Shown here: positions 42,406 to 51,872 of the stretch, piece by piece
Position numbering within the stretch: the stretch's first letter is position 1
How the letters are laid out: every line of letters starts with the position of its first letter
NCBI GenBank assembly: GCA_035697485.1
Contig: DASSCU010000005.1
Span: 124,001 to 188,000 of the forward strand
DNA: 64,000 nucleotides
Source: Actinomycetota bacterium
Lineage (GTDB): Bacteria > Actinomycetota > UBA4738 > HRBIN12
Reading direction: 5' to 3'
Program-made: the position numbers and the translations under genes
Notes under the pieces: generated by a model
Seen by the model: only the letters and a program-made list of their open reading frames with translations
Told to the model about the DNA's origin: nothing
The model's database searches: none

Positions 42406-43029
42406 ATGCCCCTGCAGAATCGCGTGACGCCGTTCGGCGAGCTGATCACCGACCCAGCCCGAGGGCTCGTGTACGGCAATCGAGGGTGCCTCCACGACGA
42501 CGCAGGCCGCATCCGCCGTCGGTTCAACGGGAAGCGCTGGATCGCGTGCCGCCTGCGGTACCGCGGCTGGCACCGCTCGCCGTTGTTGCAGCCGGGTCGG
42601 TTCACCGAGCTGTTCTTCCTCGACGAGGTCACCGCGTTCGCCGCCGGGCACCGGCCGTGCGCGCTGTGCAGGCGAGCGGATTTCATCCGGTTCCGCGAGA
42701 TCTGGGGAGAGCTGCACCCGGAACCGACGGGGGCGGACGAGATCGATGCCCACCTCCATGCCGAGCGCTTCGATCCGACGACGAGATCCCAACGCCGTCA
42801 CGAAGCGCCGTTCGGCTCGCTGCCCGACGGGGTCATGGTCGTCGATGCAGAAGCTCCGTTCCTCGTGGCTTCGGGATCCCTGCTGCGATGGACGCCCGCC
42901 GGCTACGAAGGTGCACGTCCACGGCCGACGCGGGGCGCCGCGACGGTGATCACGCCGCCGTCGCTGGTCGAGGTGCTCCGCGGCGACTGGGATCCGTTGG
43001 TCCCCCTGCTTCATCCTTCGGCGGCGTGA
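42406..43029 (+). CDS. Conserved hypothetical protein
   Basis: 207 residues, soluble. Sections such as MPLQNRVTPFGELI, YGNRGCLHDD, ELFFLDEVTAFAAGHRPCALCRRADF look strongly conserved in a family seen in many bacteria, with a CxxC knuckle (PCALCRR) and several Arg/His. I know no function for it. Stands alone on the plus strand, 130 bases after the sugar unit. Confidence 0.7.
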   Translation: MPLQNRVTPFGELITDPARGLVYGNRGCLHDDAGRIRRRFNGKRWIACRLRYRGWHRSPLLQPGRFTELFFLDEVTAFAAGHRPCALCRRADFIRFREIWGELHPEPTGADEIDAHLHAERFDPTTRSQRRHEAPFGSLPDGVMVVDAEAPFLVASGSLLRWTPAGYEGARPRPTRGAATVITPPSLVEVLRGDWDPLVPLLHPSAA

Positions 43030-43110
43030 GCGGCGCCCTGCGATGGCGCGCATGCCGCCCGCGTTTCCCGCGATCCTACCGCCCTCCGAGAGCAAGGGGT
43101 TTCGCCGGAG

Positions 43111-43740
43111 TCACGACCCGGTCGCTCGTGGGCGTGGTCTGAGGAGCCTTTCTCGCCGGACGCGGGCGAGTCCGGAACCGGCGAGCGACACCACGAGCCA
43201 GGCGGTGCCGACCGCCAGCGCCGGGGCGAGCGACGCCCACGGGGTTGAGCCGAGGCAGTCGGCGAGCGAGTCGCCACATTCCCTCGACGCCTCCTGCAGC
43301 ATGGCGTTCGTGACCGCCAGGAATTGCAGCAACCCGGCCGCGATGACCGTGACGATGCCGGCGCGCGCGATCGCCCGTGCGACGAGACGCTCGGGGTGGC
43401 AGCGGCAGAGGAAGTTCGCGAGCAACAGGGCCGTCGCCGCGAGGGCGAGCCAGCCGACCACGAAGGCCGCGACCCTCGCGGGGTCGTGGTGCTCGGTCGC
43501 CGTCAGCCACATCGCCCGCAATGTCGGGTAGCCGAGTAGGAAGCTGACCCACGCGATCGCGAACACGAGGACCCCGACGGCGGGGCCGGTGCCGTCGGTC
43601 GAACGCTGGGTGCGGAACGTCCGCACCGCGAGAGCCCCCGCGGCGGGCAGGGTCGCCTCGAGCGAGAGGAAGCCGGCGCCCGCCAGACCGAGGGCCATGA
43701 TCGCCTCGCGATCGGCGAGCGGGCGGAGCCGTCGTGACAT
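43111..43740 (-). CDS. Multi-helix membrane protein, hypothetical
   Basis: 209 residues from ATG 43740. About five hydrophobic helices, with a Cys pair (FLCRCHPE) and two more Cys in an outer loop (RECGDSLADCLG) that could form a disulfide. Family not recognised. Lies convergent to the preceding gene and upstream, on the same strand, of nothing else in its unit. Confidence 0.6.
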   Translation of the reverse strand: MSRRLRPLADREAIMALGLAGAGFLSLEATLPAAGALAVRTFRTQRSTDGTGPAVGVLVFAIAWVSFLLGYPTLRAMWLTATEHHDPARVAAFVVGWLALAATALLLANFLCRCHPERLVARAIARAGIVTVIAAGLLQFLAVTNAMLQEASRECGDSLADCLGSTPWASLAPALAVGTAWLVVSLAGSGLARVRRERLLRPRPRATGS

Positions 43741-43830
43741 CGTCGTCAACGATAGTCCCGACCGATGACGCCGGGCGAGGAGGGCTTGCGGTTCCTTGCC
43801 GTGCGCGGGGACGTGCTGCGACCGCCAGCC

Positions 43831-45225
43831 TCATGTGAGGCAGAGGAACGGTGTCGCGATGTCGACGGCGTTCGACCACTCGCTCACCCGCGGGCCGTCG
43901 AACGCGCGAACTCGGTACCGGTACGAAGCGTCGACGCCGAGGTCGGCATCCCGGAACGCCTCGGTGTGTACACCGCGCAGCCGAGCGACGAGTGTCCGCT
44001 CACCGGTGCCGCCCTTCCGCAAGATCTCGTATCCCTTCACCGGTCCCGAGCCCGTCCACGCGAGGTCCACGCCGGTCGAGAAGAGGCCGTCGCACGATGC
44101 GGCGCCCACCAGGCCCGTTGGCGCCGGCACCGGGTCGGGACCGGTGACGGTCCCGGCGGGCTGGGGAGTCGACATCGTGACGAACGCCTGGCCGAGGACG
44201 AGCGCGCTCCCGATGGCGACGCCGATGAGCGCGACGACGACGATCGTGCGACCGAGGCGCGCCCCCCGTCGTCTGCGACGTGGGCGAGACCCCACGATGC
44301 CTCGGGCGGGCTCGACGGTCGGCTGCAGCGGCGCGGAGGACCGCGCCGGCTCGGCGACCGGCCGACTCGATGATGCCGACGCGAGGGGGCGAGTCGCGAT
44401 CCGCACGATCGGCTCCGTGCGATCCCGGGCCGGTCGGTGTCGCTCGCCGGTTCGCGGCGTGAGCACCGGGTCGGTGCCCGCCGCGATCGCGTCGAGCGCG
44501 CCGGAGAACGCGGTGGCGGAGGCGAACCGTGCGACGGGATCGGTCGCCGTGGCACGGTCGAGCGCCGCGCGGAGCCGGTGGTCGTCGAGACCACGAGCGA
44601 GCTCCGCGAGCACTGCGCCGAGCGAGTACAGATCGGCACGTGCATCGGCCGTGCCTCCGCGAAGGACCTCGGGCGCGACGTATGCGATCGTGCCGCGCGA
44701 AGCCGCCGACGAGTGGGCGTCGCCGCCGTCACGGGCGATGCCGAAGTCGAGGATCTTCACCGCGCCGTCGGTCGTGACCATGATGTTGGCGGGCGAGACG
44801 TCGCGGTGGACGATCCCGCGCTCATGGGCATGCGCGAGGGCCCGAGCCGCCGCCGCGCCGATGCGGGCGATCCAACGGGGGTCGTGCGCGTCGGCGTCAC
44901 GATCGAGATCCACGAGCGTGCGCCCGGCCACGAACTCCATCACGATGTATGTCCGCCCGGCGTCGTCGCCGATGTCGTGCACCGAGACGATGCCGACGTG
45001 CGCGAGTCCGGCGGCGGTGGCGGCCTCCCGGCGGAAGCGAGCCAGGAACCGATCGTTGGCCGCGAGCTCCTGTCGCAGAACCTTGATCGCGACGGTCCGC
45101 CCGAGACGACGGTCGACGGCCTCGAAGACCTCGCCCATGCCTCCACGCCCGAGCGGCGCACGGATCTCGTAGCGGCCCGCGAGGAGCGAGCCGAGCAGGG
45201 AAGGTTCGGTCAGGGGGGCCGACAT
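43831..45225 (-). CDS. Ser/Thr protein kinase with external fibronectin-III-like domain
   Basis: 464 residues from ATG 45225. Kinase domain about 14-275: GRGGMGEVFEAVD, catalytic loop HRDVSPANIM, DFGIARD, and YVAPEVL. A proline/Arg-rich linker and one membrane helix (about 335-360) follow, then about 95 residues outside that read as a fibronectin type III module (VDLAWTGSGPVKGYEILRKG, YRYRVRAFDGPRVSEWSN) with two Cys (ASCDGLF, FLCLT). Differs from the PASTA kinase at 25591, so it probably senses another surface ligand. No partner phosphatase nearby. Confidence 0.88.
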   Translation of the reverse strand: MSAPLTEPSLLGSLLAGRYEIRAPLGRGGMGEVFEAVDRRLGRTVAIKVLRQELAANDRFLARFRREAATAAGLAHVGIVSVHDIGDDAGRTYIVMEFVAGRTLVDLDRDADAHDPRWIARIGAAAARALAHAHERGIVHRDVSPANIMVTTDGAVKILDFGIARDGGDAHSSAASRGTIAYVAPEVLRGGTADARADLYSLGAVLAELARGLDDHRLRAALDRATATDPVARFASATAFSGALDAIAAGTDPVLTPRTGERHRPARDRTEPIVRIATRPLASASSSRPVAEPARSSAPLQPTVEPARGIVGSRPRRRRRGARLGRTIVVVALIGVAIGSALVLGQAFVTMSTPQPAGTVTGPDPVPAPTGLVGAASCDGLFSTGVDLAWTGSGPVKGYEILRKGGTGERTLVARLRGVHTEAFRDADLGVDASYRYRVRAFDGPRVSEWSNAVDIATPFLCLT

Positions 45226-45368
45226 GGGGGCCCGATGGTAACGCGACCAGGCGCGGGGCGGGTGGGCGTCACGGCATCGCCACACGGGGACCGTCGGGCC
45301 GGGGCCCCGTCGTATAGTGAGGCCCCACCGGGCCGTGAGACCCTCGAACGCTCCGCGAGGACGAGCCG

Positions 45369-45866
45369 ATGACCTTGTCCGACAGCACCCTCACCCTGAT
45401 CGCCCTCGTCGCGATCGGCCTGTCGGTGCTCGCGATCGTGTTCTCGATCGTGGGAGGCGGCGGTCGTCGCGCCAAGGAACCGACCGGGCCCATCCAGATG
45501 AGCGAGGCGCTGCGTGGCGTGCTCACGGGTCACGCAGAGCGCATCGAGCGGCTGGAGCAAGCGGTGCGGGTGCTGAACGCCACGGACAAGAAGCAGCAGG
45601 CGCTGGTCGACGGCAGCGTCAGGCACGTCGCGCTCCTGCGCTTCGACGCGTTCGAGGACGTCGGTGGAAGGCTCTCGTTCTCGTGCGCCCTGCTCGACGA
45701 CCACGGCACGGGTGTCGTGCTCACCTCGATCAACGGCCGGCAGGAGACGCGCGTCTATGCGAAGCCCGTCACCCACGGCGCGAGCTCGTACAACCTTTCG
45801 ACCGAGGAGGCCGAGGCGATCCGACAGGCGATGGCCGGCGACGCCGAGCCCGTGGAGGCCCGATGA
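45369..45866 (+). CDS. DUF4446 family membrane-anchored protein
   Basis: 165 residues. N-terminal membrane helix (about 8-30), helical linker, and the DUF4446 domain (about 75-150: VRHVALLRFDAFEDVGGRLSFSCALLDDHGTGVVLTSINGR, split by loops). Family function unknown. Overlaps the bactofilin gene by 4 bases. Confidence 0.85.
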   Translation: MTLSDSTLTLIALVAIGLSVLAIVFSIVGGGGRRAKEPTGPIQMSEALRGVLTGHAERIERLEQAVRVLNATDKKQQALVDGSVRHVALLRFDAFEDVGGRLSFSCALLDDHGTGVVLTSINGRQETRVYAKPVTHGASSYNLSTEEAEAIRQAMAGDAEPVEAR

Positions 45867-46366
45867 TCTTCAAGCGCGACGACGACGACCCGATCGCCGC
45901 GACGGCGCCCGGCGCCGACGAGCCCGACGCAGGACGGCGGACACGAACCCAGGGAGGCGACATGGCTGAGGACAACGGAGAGGTCACGATCGTCGGCGCG
46001 GGCGCGCGCCTGGAAGGCAACGTCGTCTCGGCTGGCAGCCTGCGCATCGACGGCCAGGTGAAGGGGCAGATCAACGCCGACGGCGACGTCACGCTATCTC
46101 CCCAGAGCCAGGTCGAGGCCGATATCCGCGCGCAGAACGTGAGCGTGGGCGGGAAGTTCAAGGGCAACCTCATCGTCAAGGGCAAGGCACACCTCGCTCG
46201 CGGCGGCCGCATCGACGGCAACATCACGTCGAAGACGCTCGTCGTCGAGGAAGGCGGCATCTTCCACGGGCAGAGCATCATGGACGCCGGCTCGACCGCG
46301 CCCGCGCAACAGGGCCGGAGCGAACAGACCGAGGCCAAGGGCGGCGAGCAGGTCAAGGTGCCGTAG
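45863..46366 (+). CDS. Bactofilin
   Basis: 167 residues from ATG 45863 (ATGA overlap, GGAGG upstream). The central 100 residues are the bactofilin right-handed beta-helix (VVSAGSLRIDGQVKG, VEADIRAQNVSVGG, FKGNLIVKGKAHL, GGRIDGNITSK). Disordered tails at both ends. Bactofilins make filaments that position cell-wall or polar proteins. An inner ATG at 45962 could also start the protein. Four bases before serS. Confidence 0.85.
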   Translation: MIFKRDDDDPIAATAPGADEPDAGRRTRTQGGDMAEDNGEVTIVGAGARLEGNVVSAGSLRIDGQVKGQINADGDVTLSPQSQVEADIRAQNVSVGGKFKGNLIVKGKAHLARGGRIDGNITSKTLVVEEGGIFHGQSIMDAGSTAPAQQGRSEQTEAKGGEQVKVP

Positions 46367-46370
46367 CGGC

Positions 46371-47645
46371 ATGCTCGACATCAAGGCCGTCAGGGACGAC
46401 CCGGAGCGGTTCCGCACCGCGCTCGCACGCCGCAACCTCGGCGACTCCGTCGACCAGCTGCTCGCCGTCGACCGGCGGCGCCGGAACCTCACCGCCCGCG
46501 TCGACGCGCTGCGCGCCGAGCAGAACAAGGCGTCGAAAGCGATCGGGCGTGCCGAGGGCGACGAGAAGCAGCGCCTGATCGACGACGTCGCCCGCGTCTC
46601 CGCCGAGCTGAAGGAGCTCGAACCGCAGCTCGCCGAGGCCGAAGCCTCACTCGCCTCGCTCTTGGCGGCCACGCCGAACCTTCCGCACGAGAGCGCGCCC
46701 GACGGGTTCACCGACGATGATGCGGTCGAGGTGCGGCGTCACCTCGAGCCGGCGGAGTTCGCCTTCGAGCCGAAGGATCACGCCGAACTCGGCGCGCTGC
46801 TCGGCGTGCTCGACGTCGACCGCGCCGTGCGGGCGAGCGGGTCACGGTTCGTCTACGTGCTCGGCGATCTCGTGTTCGTGCAGTTCGCGCTGATGCGTCA
46901 CGCGATGGACATACTGGCGGACAAGGGATTCGTGCCGGTGATCCCGCCCGTGCTCGTCCGGGAAGAGGTGATGTACGGCTCGGGATTCTTCCCGACCGAC
47001 GAAGCCAACATCTATCGGACCGACGCCGACCAGCTCTATCTGGTCGGCACGTCGGAGGTGCCGCTCGCCGCGCTGCACATGGGTGAGATCCTCGACGAGG
47101 GCGCGTTACCGCTTCGCTACGCCGGCTACTCCACGTGTTTCCGCCGGGAGGCGGGCACGTATGGCAAGGACATGGGCGGCATGTTCCGTGTGCACCAGTT
47201 CGACAAGGTCGAGATGTTCTCGTTCAGCCACCCGAGCTCGAGCTGGGACGAGCTCGAGTTTCTCGTGTCCGTCGAAGAGGAGATCGTCGGCAACTTCGAC
47301 CTGCCGTACAGGGTGGTGAACATCGCGGCCGGCGACCTCGGAGGTGCCGCCGCGAAGAAGTACGACATCGAAGCGTGGCTTCCGGGGCAGCAGCGCTATC
47401 GAGAGATCACGTCCTGCTCGAACTACACGGACTACGGCGCCCGGCGAGCGCAGACCAGGATTCGCTGGGGCGATGGAAGCATCGGGGTTCCTCACACCTT
47501 GAACGGCACTGCCACGGCGATCGGGCGAACCCTGATCGCGCTCCTCGAGAACCACCAGCAGGCCGACGGGTCCGTGGTGCTCCCGGAGAAGCTGCACCCG
47601 TATCTGCCCGAACTGGCGCGCGTGCTCCGTCCCACCTCGTCCTAG
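46371..47645 (+). CDS. serS: Seryl-tRNA synthetase
   Basis: 424 residues. N-terminal coiled-coil arm that holds the tRNA-Ser variable arm (about 1-110, LDIKAVRDDPERF), then class II catalytic core: motif 2 STCFRREAGTYGKDMGGMFRVHQF, TSCSNYTDYGARR, motif 3 LNGTATAIGRTLIALLEN. Length as usual. Ends 4 bases into the convergent PAS gene. No T-box leader is seen. Confidence 0.97.
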   Translation: MLDIKAVRDDPERFRTALARRNLGDSVDQLLAVDRRRRNLTARVDALRAEQNKASKAIGRAEGDEKQRLIDDVARVSAELKELEPQLAEAEASLASLLAATPNLPHESAPDGFTDDDAVEVRRHLEPAEFAFEPKDHAELGALLGVLDVDRAVRASGSRFVYVLGDLVFVQFALMRHAMDILADKGFVPVIPPVLVREEVMYGSGFFPTDEANIYRTDADQLYLVGTSEVPLAALHMGEILDEGALPLRYAGYSTCFRREAGTYGKDMGGMFRVHQFDKVEMFSFSHPSSSWDELEFLVSVEEEIVGNFDLPYRVVNIAAGDLGGAAAKKYDIEAWLPGQQRYREITSCSNYTDYGARRAQTRIRWGDGSIGVPHTLNGTATAIGRTLIALLENHQQADGSVVLPEKLHPYLPELARVLRPTSS

Positions 47646-50600
47646 ATCAGGCCCCGATCGACCTCGGTCGCGTCGCCGACGGCGACCGGGAACGAGCCGG
47701 ACGTCACATGTCGCGTCACGTCGATCGACACCCCGTGCCACACGGGCCGGTCGTCCTCGAAGGTGCGTCGGGCATAGCTGAAGATCCAGTGCACCGAGCC
47801 GTCACGGTGCTCCACCCGGTAGAACTGATCCCAGGGTTCCCCGGTGCGATCGCAGCGGTCCGACGCTGCTTTCAACCGTTCCCGGTCGTCGGGGTGGACC
47901 AGTCGGAAGAAGTGATCGGGCTCCGTGAAGAGCTCATGCGGCGTATAGCCGAAGAGCTCCTGAACCTGCGGTCCGATGAAACGGTACTTCCCACGCCCTG
48001 ACGCGGGGTCCATCACCTCCGTCCACGGCGTTGCGGGCATCGTCTCGACCAACGACCGTAGGGTCGCCTCCGACGTCTCCAGCGCCGCGTGCAACTCGGC
48101 CTCCTCTGTGACGTCGAGCATGATCCCCTGGAAGAAGGTCGGCCGACCCTCGGCGTCGCGTTCGATCGCGCGTCCACGGTCGAGCAGCCACACGATCCGC
48201 CCGTCGGCTCCGATCATGCGGAACACGTAGTTCCACGGTCCTCCCGTGGCGAACGCGCGCTGCGCGAGCGGACGCATGCGTTCGACGTCGTCCGGATGCA
48301 TCAGCTCGAACCACTCCCCGAGACTCCCTCCTACCCACAGCGACGCCGGCACGTTCAACAGCTCGGCGGCGGAGGGGCTCAGGTAACGCAGGTGCACCAC
48401 CGGCGGATCGCCATGCTCGAGCTCGAATTGGTAGACGACGAAGGGGCCTTCCTCCGCGAGTCGGCGGAAGCGCTCTTCGGCCTCGCGCGCCTTGGCCTCG
48501 GCCTCCTTCAGCTCGGTGATGTCGAGCATCACGCCCTGGAACAGGCGGGGGCGACCGTGCCGGTCGCGCGTGCGCAACGTCGCCCGGTCCAGCACCCAGA
48601 CGATGCGACCGTCGGCCGCCAGGTAGCGGTATTCGGCGCTGAACGGCTCGCCCGTCTCGATGCTGTGCTCGGCGAGCGGGATGATGCGGTCACGGTCGTG
48701 CGGGTGGAGCCGTTCCTGCCAGAAGCCGGGGCGATGCCACTCCTCACGGGGGAACCCGAGGATCCGCTCGAGCTGAGGGCTGGTATAGAGCGCGGTGTCG
48801 GCCGGCTCGGGGTCGTCTTCCCAGTTGGTCTCCCATGAGTACACCGCGGCCGGCAGGTCCTCGAGCAGCAAGCGGTACCGCGTCTCCGCCTCGCGGAGCC
48901 GGCCTTCGATCCGGCGGCGTTCACCGATCTCGAGGCTCATCATCTCGTTGGCGTCCTCGAGCTCGGCCGTGCGGGTGAGCACGCGCATCTCGAGCTCGTC
49001 CTTGGCCAGGCGGAGCAGCTCCTCGGCATCCTTCTGTGGGGTGATGTCGAGCATCACGCCGAGCCACCGCGATCCCTCGGCGTCATGCACGAGCTGCGCC
49101 TGGTCGTGCACCCAAACCTCACGGCCGTCGCTCGCGATCAGCCGATACTCGCGTTGCCAGGGTTCCCCGGTCTCGTTGTGCCGGTCGTGGGCCGCGAGCT
49201 CCCGCTCTCGATCGTCGGGGTGCAGGAGCTCCACCCAGATGTCGGGCTGATCCAGCCACTCCTGACGCTTGTAGCCGAGGATCGCCTCGACGTGCGGCGA
49301 GACGAACAGGGTCCGACGTTCGTCGTCGGGCCCCATCTCGTACATGATCGCCGGCACCTGTTCCACGAGGGCGCGGTATCGGCGCTCGCTCGCCAGGAGC
49401 CGTTGCTCGGCGAGCCGTTGCTCGGTGATGTCGATCATCACGCCCAGCCAGTACTCGACCGCGCCGTCCTCACCCAGGACCGGCGCGCAGGTGTCGTGCA
49501 CCCAGACCTCGTGACCATCGAGGTGCCGCCACCGGTACTCGATGTCCAGCGTGCGGGTCTCCGCGACGCACCGCTCGAGCTCCGTGCGCACCCGCTCGAG
49601 GTCGTCGGGATGGATCACTCGCTGCCACAGCCCGGGATCGTCGATCCAGCGCTGTGGAGGGATCCCCGTCATCTCGGTCACTCGGGGGCTGTTGAAGGTG
49701 GTGTGCCTGCCCTCGTCGTAGCGATCGAGGTAGACGACCGCAGGCACCTGCTCCACGAGCGCGCGGTGGAGCTGCTCCGACCTCCGGAGCTCCGCCTCGC
49801 TCTGCTTCTCGGCGGTGAGGTCGATGATGACCCCCTGCCACGTAGGTTCTCCCGTCGCCGGATCGACCACCATCCGGGCCTCGTCGCGGACCGGCACGTC
49901 GTGCCCGTCGGGGTGGACGAACCGGTACTCGACCGACCACCCGGCGCCCGTTGACCACCCGTGGCCCCAGGCGGCGAGGGCCCGATCCAGGTCGTCCGGG
50001 TGCAGAAGCTGCTGCCAGAGGAAGGTGCGGTCGAACGCCTCGGCGGGATGGCCGAGCACATCGAGGACGTTGGGGCTCACGTACCGGCTCGCCTCGGCCG
50101 GCCCGTACGCGTCGATGTAGACGATGAACGGCAGGTGCTCGATCAGGTCGCGGTACCGATCCTCCGAGCGGCGGAAGGCGGTCTCCGCCGATCGCTCCGC
50201 GGTGATGTCGAGCAGCACGCCCTGCCAGAACATCGGCAGGTCGTCGTCGTCACGGACGAGGATCGACTCGTCGCGGACCCACACGACGTCGCCGTTCGGC
50301 CGCAGTCGCCGGTACTCCTCGCGGAACGGCCGGCGGGTGCGGACCGACTCGGCCCACGCGGCGCGGATGCGCTCGCGGTCGTCGGGGTGCGTCGAGGCCA
50401 TCCACAGGTTACGGTCGGCGATCAAGGCGTCGGGCCGCATCCCCAGGACCTCCTCGGAGTTCGGGCTGATGTAGAGGCTCATCGGCTCGAACTCGTCGGA
50501 GTCCACGTACACGATCACGGGCAGCCGTTCGACGAGGGCGCGGTAACGAGCCTCGGAGCGCTCGGCCTGCGCCTCGGCGAATCGCTCCGACGTGATGTCC

Positions 50601-51001
50601 TCGGTGAAGCTTTGCCGGTAGCGCACGGTGCCGTCGGGGGCACGGACCGGCGAGGAGATCTCCCGGATCCACCGCCACTCCCCGGTCCGATGCAGGAACC
50701 GGTACTCCTCGCTGAATCGCTCACCCGATGCGACCGCCGAGGCCCAGCGTGCCCCGAGACCATGGGCCTCCTCAGGATGCAGGCGCTCGACCCACAACCC
50801 GGGTTGCGTCAAGAGGTCGTCGGGCGTGAACCCCGAGATCTCCTCGATCCGGGGACTCGCGAACAGCACGCGCGCGGCGGGCTCGTTCGTCAGCAGCACC
50901 ACCGCCGCAGGGGATTCCTCCACGATGCGTCGGTAGAGGGCCTCGTCGTGGAGGAAGTCGGGGGTCTCCGTCACGTCGCGCAGGGTAGCGCGGCCGAGCA
51001 T
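47642..51001 (-). CDS. Protein of eight tandem PAS domains without output domain
   Basis: 1119 residues. Eight PAS_3-type repeats of about 125 residues, each opening with a (Y/F)RxLVExxP-like helix, containing a VSPxVExxLG-like strand and a HPDD(R/L)ER motif, and closing with a GVMLDIT-like strand. A coiled coil (about 655-705) lies between repeats 5 and 6. No kinase, GGDEF, EAL, phosphatase, HTH or membrane segment follows the last PAS; the protein stops soon after. Acts perhaps as sensor scaffold binding a separate effector. ATG at 51001 has no clear ribosome site. Confidence 0.88.
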   Translation of the reverse strand: MLGRATLRDVTETPDFLHDEALYRRIVEESPAAVVLLTNEPAARVLFASPRIEEISGFTPDDLLTQPGLWVERLHPEEAHGLGARWASAVASGERFSEEYRFLHRTGEWRWIREISSPVRAPDGTVRYRQSFTEDITSERFAEAQAERSEARYRALVERLPVIVYVDSDEFEPMSLYISPNSEEVLGMRPDALIADRNLWMASTHPDDRERIRAAWAESVRTRRPFREEYRRLRPNGDVVWVRDESILVRDDDDLPMFWQGVLLDITAERSAETAFRRSEDRYRDLIEHLPFIVYIDAYGPAEASRYVSPNVLDVLGHPAEAFDRTFLWQQLLHPDDLDRALAAWGHGWSTGAGWSVEYRFVHPDGHDVPVRDEARMVVDPATGEPTWQGVIIDLTAEKQSEAELRRSEQLHRALVEQVPAVVYLDRYDEGRHTTFNSPRVTEMTGIPPQRWIDDPGLWQRVIHPDDLERVRTELERCVAETRTLDIEYRWRHLDGHEVWVHDTCAPVLGEDGAVEYWLGVMIDITEQRLAEQRLLASERRYRALVEQVPAIMYEMGPDDERRTLFVSPHVEAILGYKRQEWLDQPDIWVELLHPDDRERELAAHDRHNETGEPWQREYRLIASDGREVWVHDQAQLVHDAEGSRWLGVMLDITPQKDAEELLRLAKDELEMRVLTRTAELEDANEMMSLEIGERRRIEGRLREAETRYRLLLEDLPAAVYSWETNWEDDPEPADTALYTSPQLERILGFPREEWHRPGFWQERLHPHDRDRIIPLAEHSIETGEPFSAEYRYLAADGRIVWVLDRATLRTRDRHGRPRLFQGVMLDITELKEAEAKAREAEERFRRLAEEGPFVVYQFELEHGDPPVVHLRYLSPSAAELLNVPASLWVGGSLGEWFELMHPDDVERMRPLAQRAFATGGPWNYVFRMIGADGRIVWLLDRGRAIERDAEGRPTFFQGIMLDVTEEAELHAALETSEATLRSLVETMPATPWTEVMDPASGRGKYRFIGPQVQELFGYTPHELFTEPDHFFRLVHPDDRERLKAASDRCDRTGEPWDQFYRVEHRDGSVHWIFSYARRTFEDDRPVWHGVSIDVTRHVTSGSFPVAVGDATEVDRGLI

Positions 51002-51127
51002 CTCGTGGAAGGGCCGAAATGGCCTTCGCTCAGGAGGATCAGCGTCGAACTTCGAACCGGCGATGTCAACGACCCTCTGACCGTCGGGTTCAGGCCACGT
51101 TCAGTAGCCCCCTGCCATCCTGGAGCT

Positions 51128-51460
51128 ATGGGAGAACGAAGCGTACTTCCGGGGCGAGCCGACGAGTCGTTGATCGGCGCCGAGATGCAGGCGATGGAGT
51201 ATCAACAGGCCGCCTGGGTCGCCCACGATCGTGATGTGCCGCCACCCGATGCATCGGTCCTTTCCACCGCGTCGTTCGAGGTGATCGAGCGGTACGGCGA
51301 CCTGGACCTTCCTCGAGCCGCGCAGAAGGCGGTCGCGGCCGAGGCGAGACGACGTTCTCGCCTTCATCGTGATGGGGTGACCGACGCGCTGGCCTGGGTG
51401 GCGCTCCTGTTACCGGCGCTGGCGGGCGTCGTGACGATGGGCGTACTGCTGGCCCCCTAG
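51128..51460 (+). CDS. Small C-terminally anchored membrane protein, hypothetical
   Basis: 110 residues, ATG after TGGAG. The first 80 residues are soluble and helical (AEMQAMEYQQAAWVAHDRDV, RAAQKAVAAEARRRSRLHRD); one hydrophobic helix (about 88-108) ends the protein. No family recognised. Diverges from the PAS gene, with about 125 bases between starts. Confidence 0.5.
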   Translation: MGERSVLPGRADESLIGAEMQAMEYQQAAWVAHDRDVPPPDASVLSTASFEVIERYGDLDLPRAAQKAVAAEARRRSRLHRDGVTDALAWVALLLPALAGVVTMGVLLAP

Positions 51461-51507
51461 CGCGGGCGAGGGTCGCGTCGCATCACGCAGCGTCACGGGT
51501 CGCACCT

Positions 51508-51872
51508 CGCCGTGGCATCGTCCGCCGCCGTGATCGAGGACCGTGCCGTCGACCCTCACGAACCTCCATCCGTAGCCCCGAGGGCGCATGACGAGCTCCA
51601 GCACCCCGAGCACGTCGGTGCGTCGCACCCGGTGAGCCGGCGGAAGGCTCCTCTTCGAAGGGATGCGGTGTCCCACCGCCGGTGCCCACCACGAACTCGC
51701 GAAGGCCCGCGGCCTCGTCGATCACTCCGTCGTCGTCGAGGGGCGCGAACCGTTCGTACTGATGGGCGTGTCCGTTCAGCACGATGTCGACGCCTTCGTC
51801 ATACAACAGTGACCAGAGGGCTTCGAGCCGGGGAACAGGGTCGCTCCCCTCGACCGCCCCCGACGAGAAGCG
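51508..51872 (-). pseudogene. Metallophosphoesterase remnant, frameshifted
   Basis: Two reading frames together give the C-terminal part of a purple-acid-phosphatase-like metallophosphoesterase. Frame 1 (51872 to about 51650): PRFSSG, DIVLNGHAHQYERFAPLD (GHxH metal motif), EFVVGTGGG. Frame 2 (about 51620 to 51508): VLGVLELVMRPRGYGWRFVRVDG and CHG. The frame changes near 51620-51650. The N-terminal half with the first metal motifs is missing; only possible scraps are seen up to 51990. The gene is dead unless the shift is a sequencing error, which would not restore the N-terminus. Confidence 0.65.

Noticed and set aside
46371-46371. Possible T-box riboswitch before serS
   Set aside because: Only 4 bases separate serS from the bactofilin stop, leaving no room for a leader.
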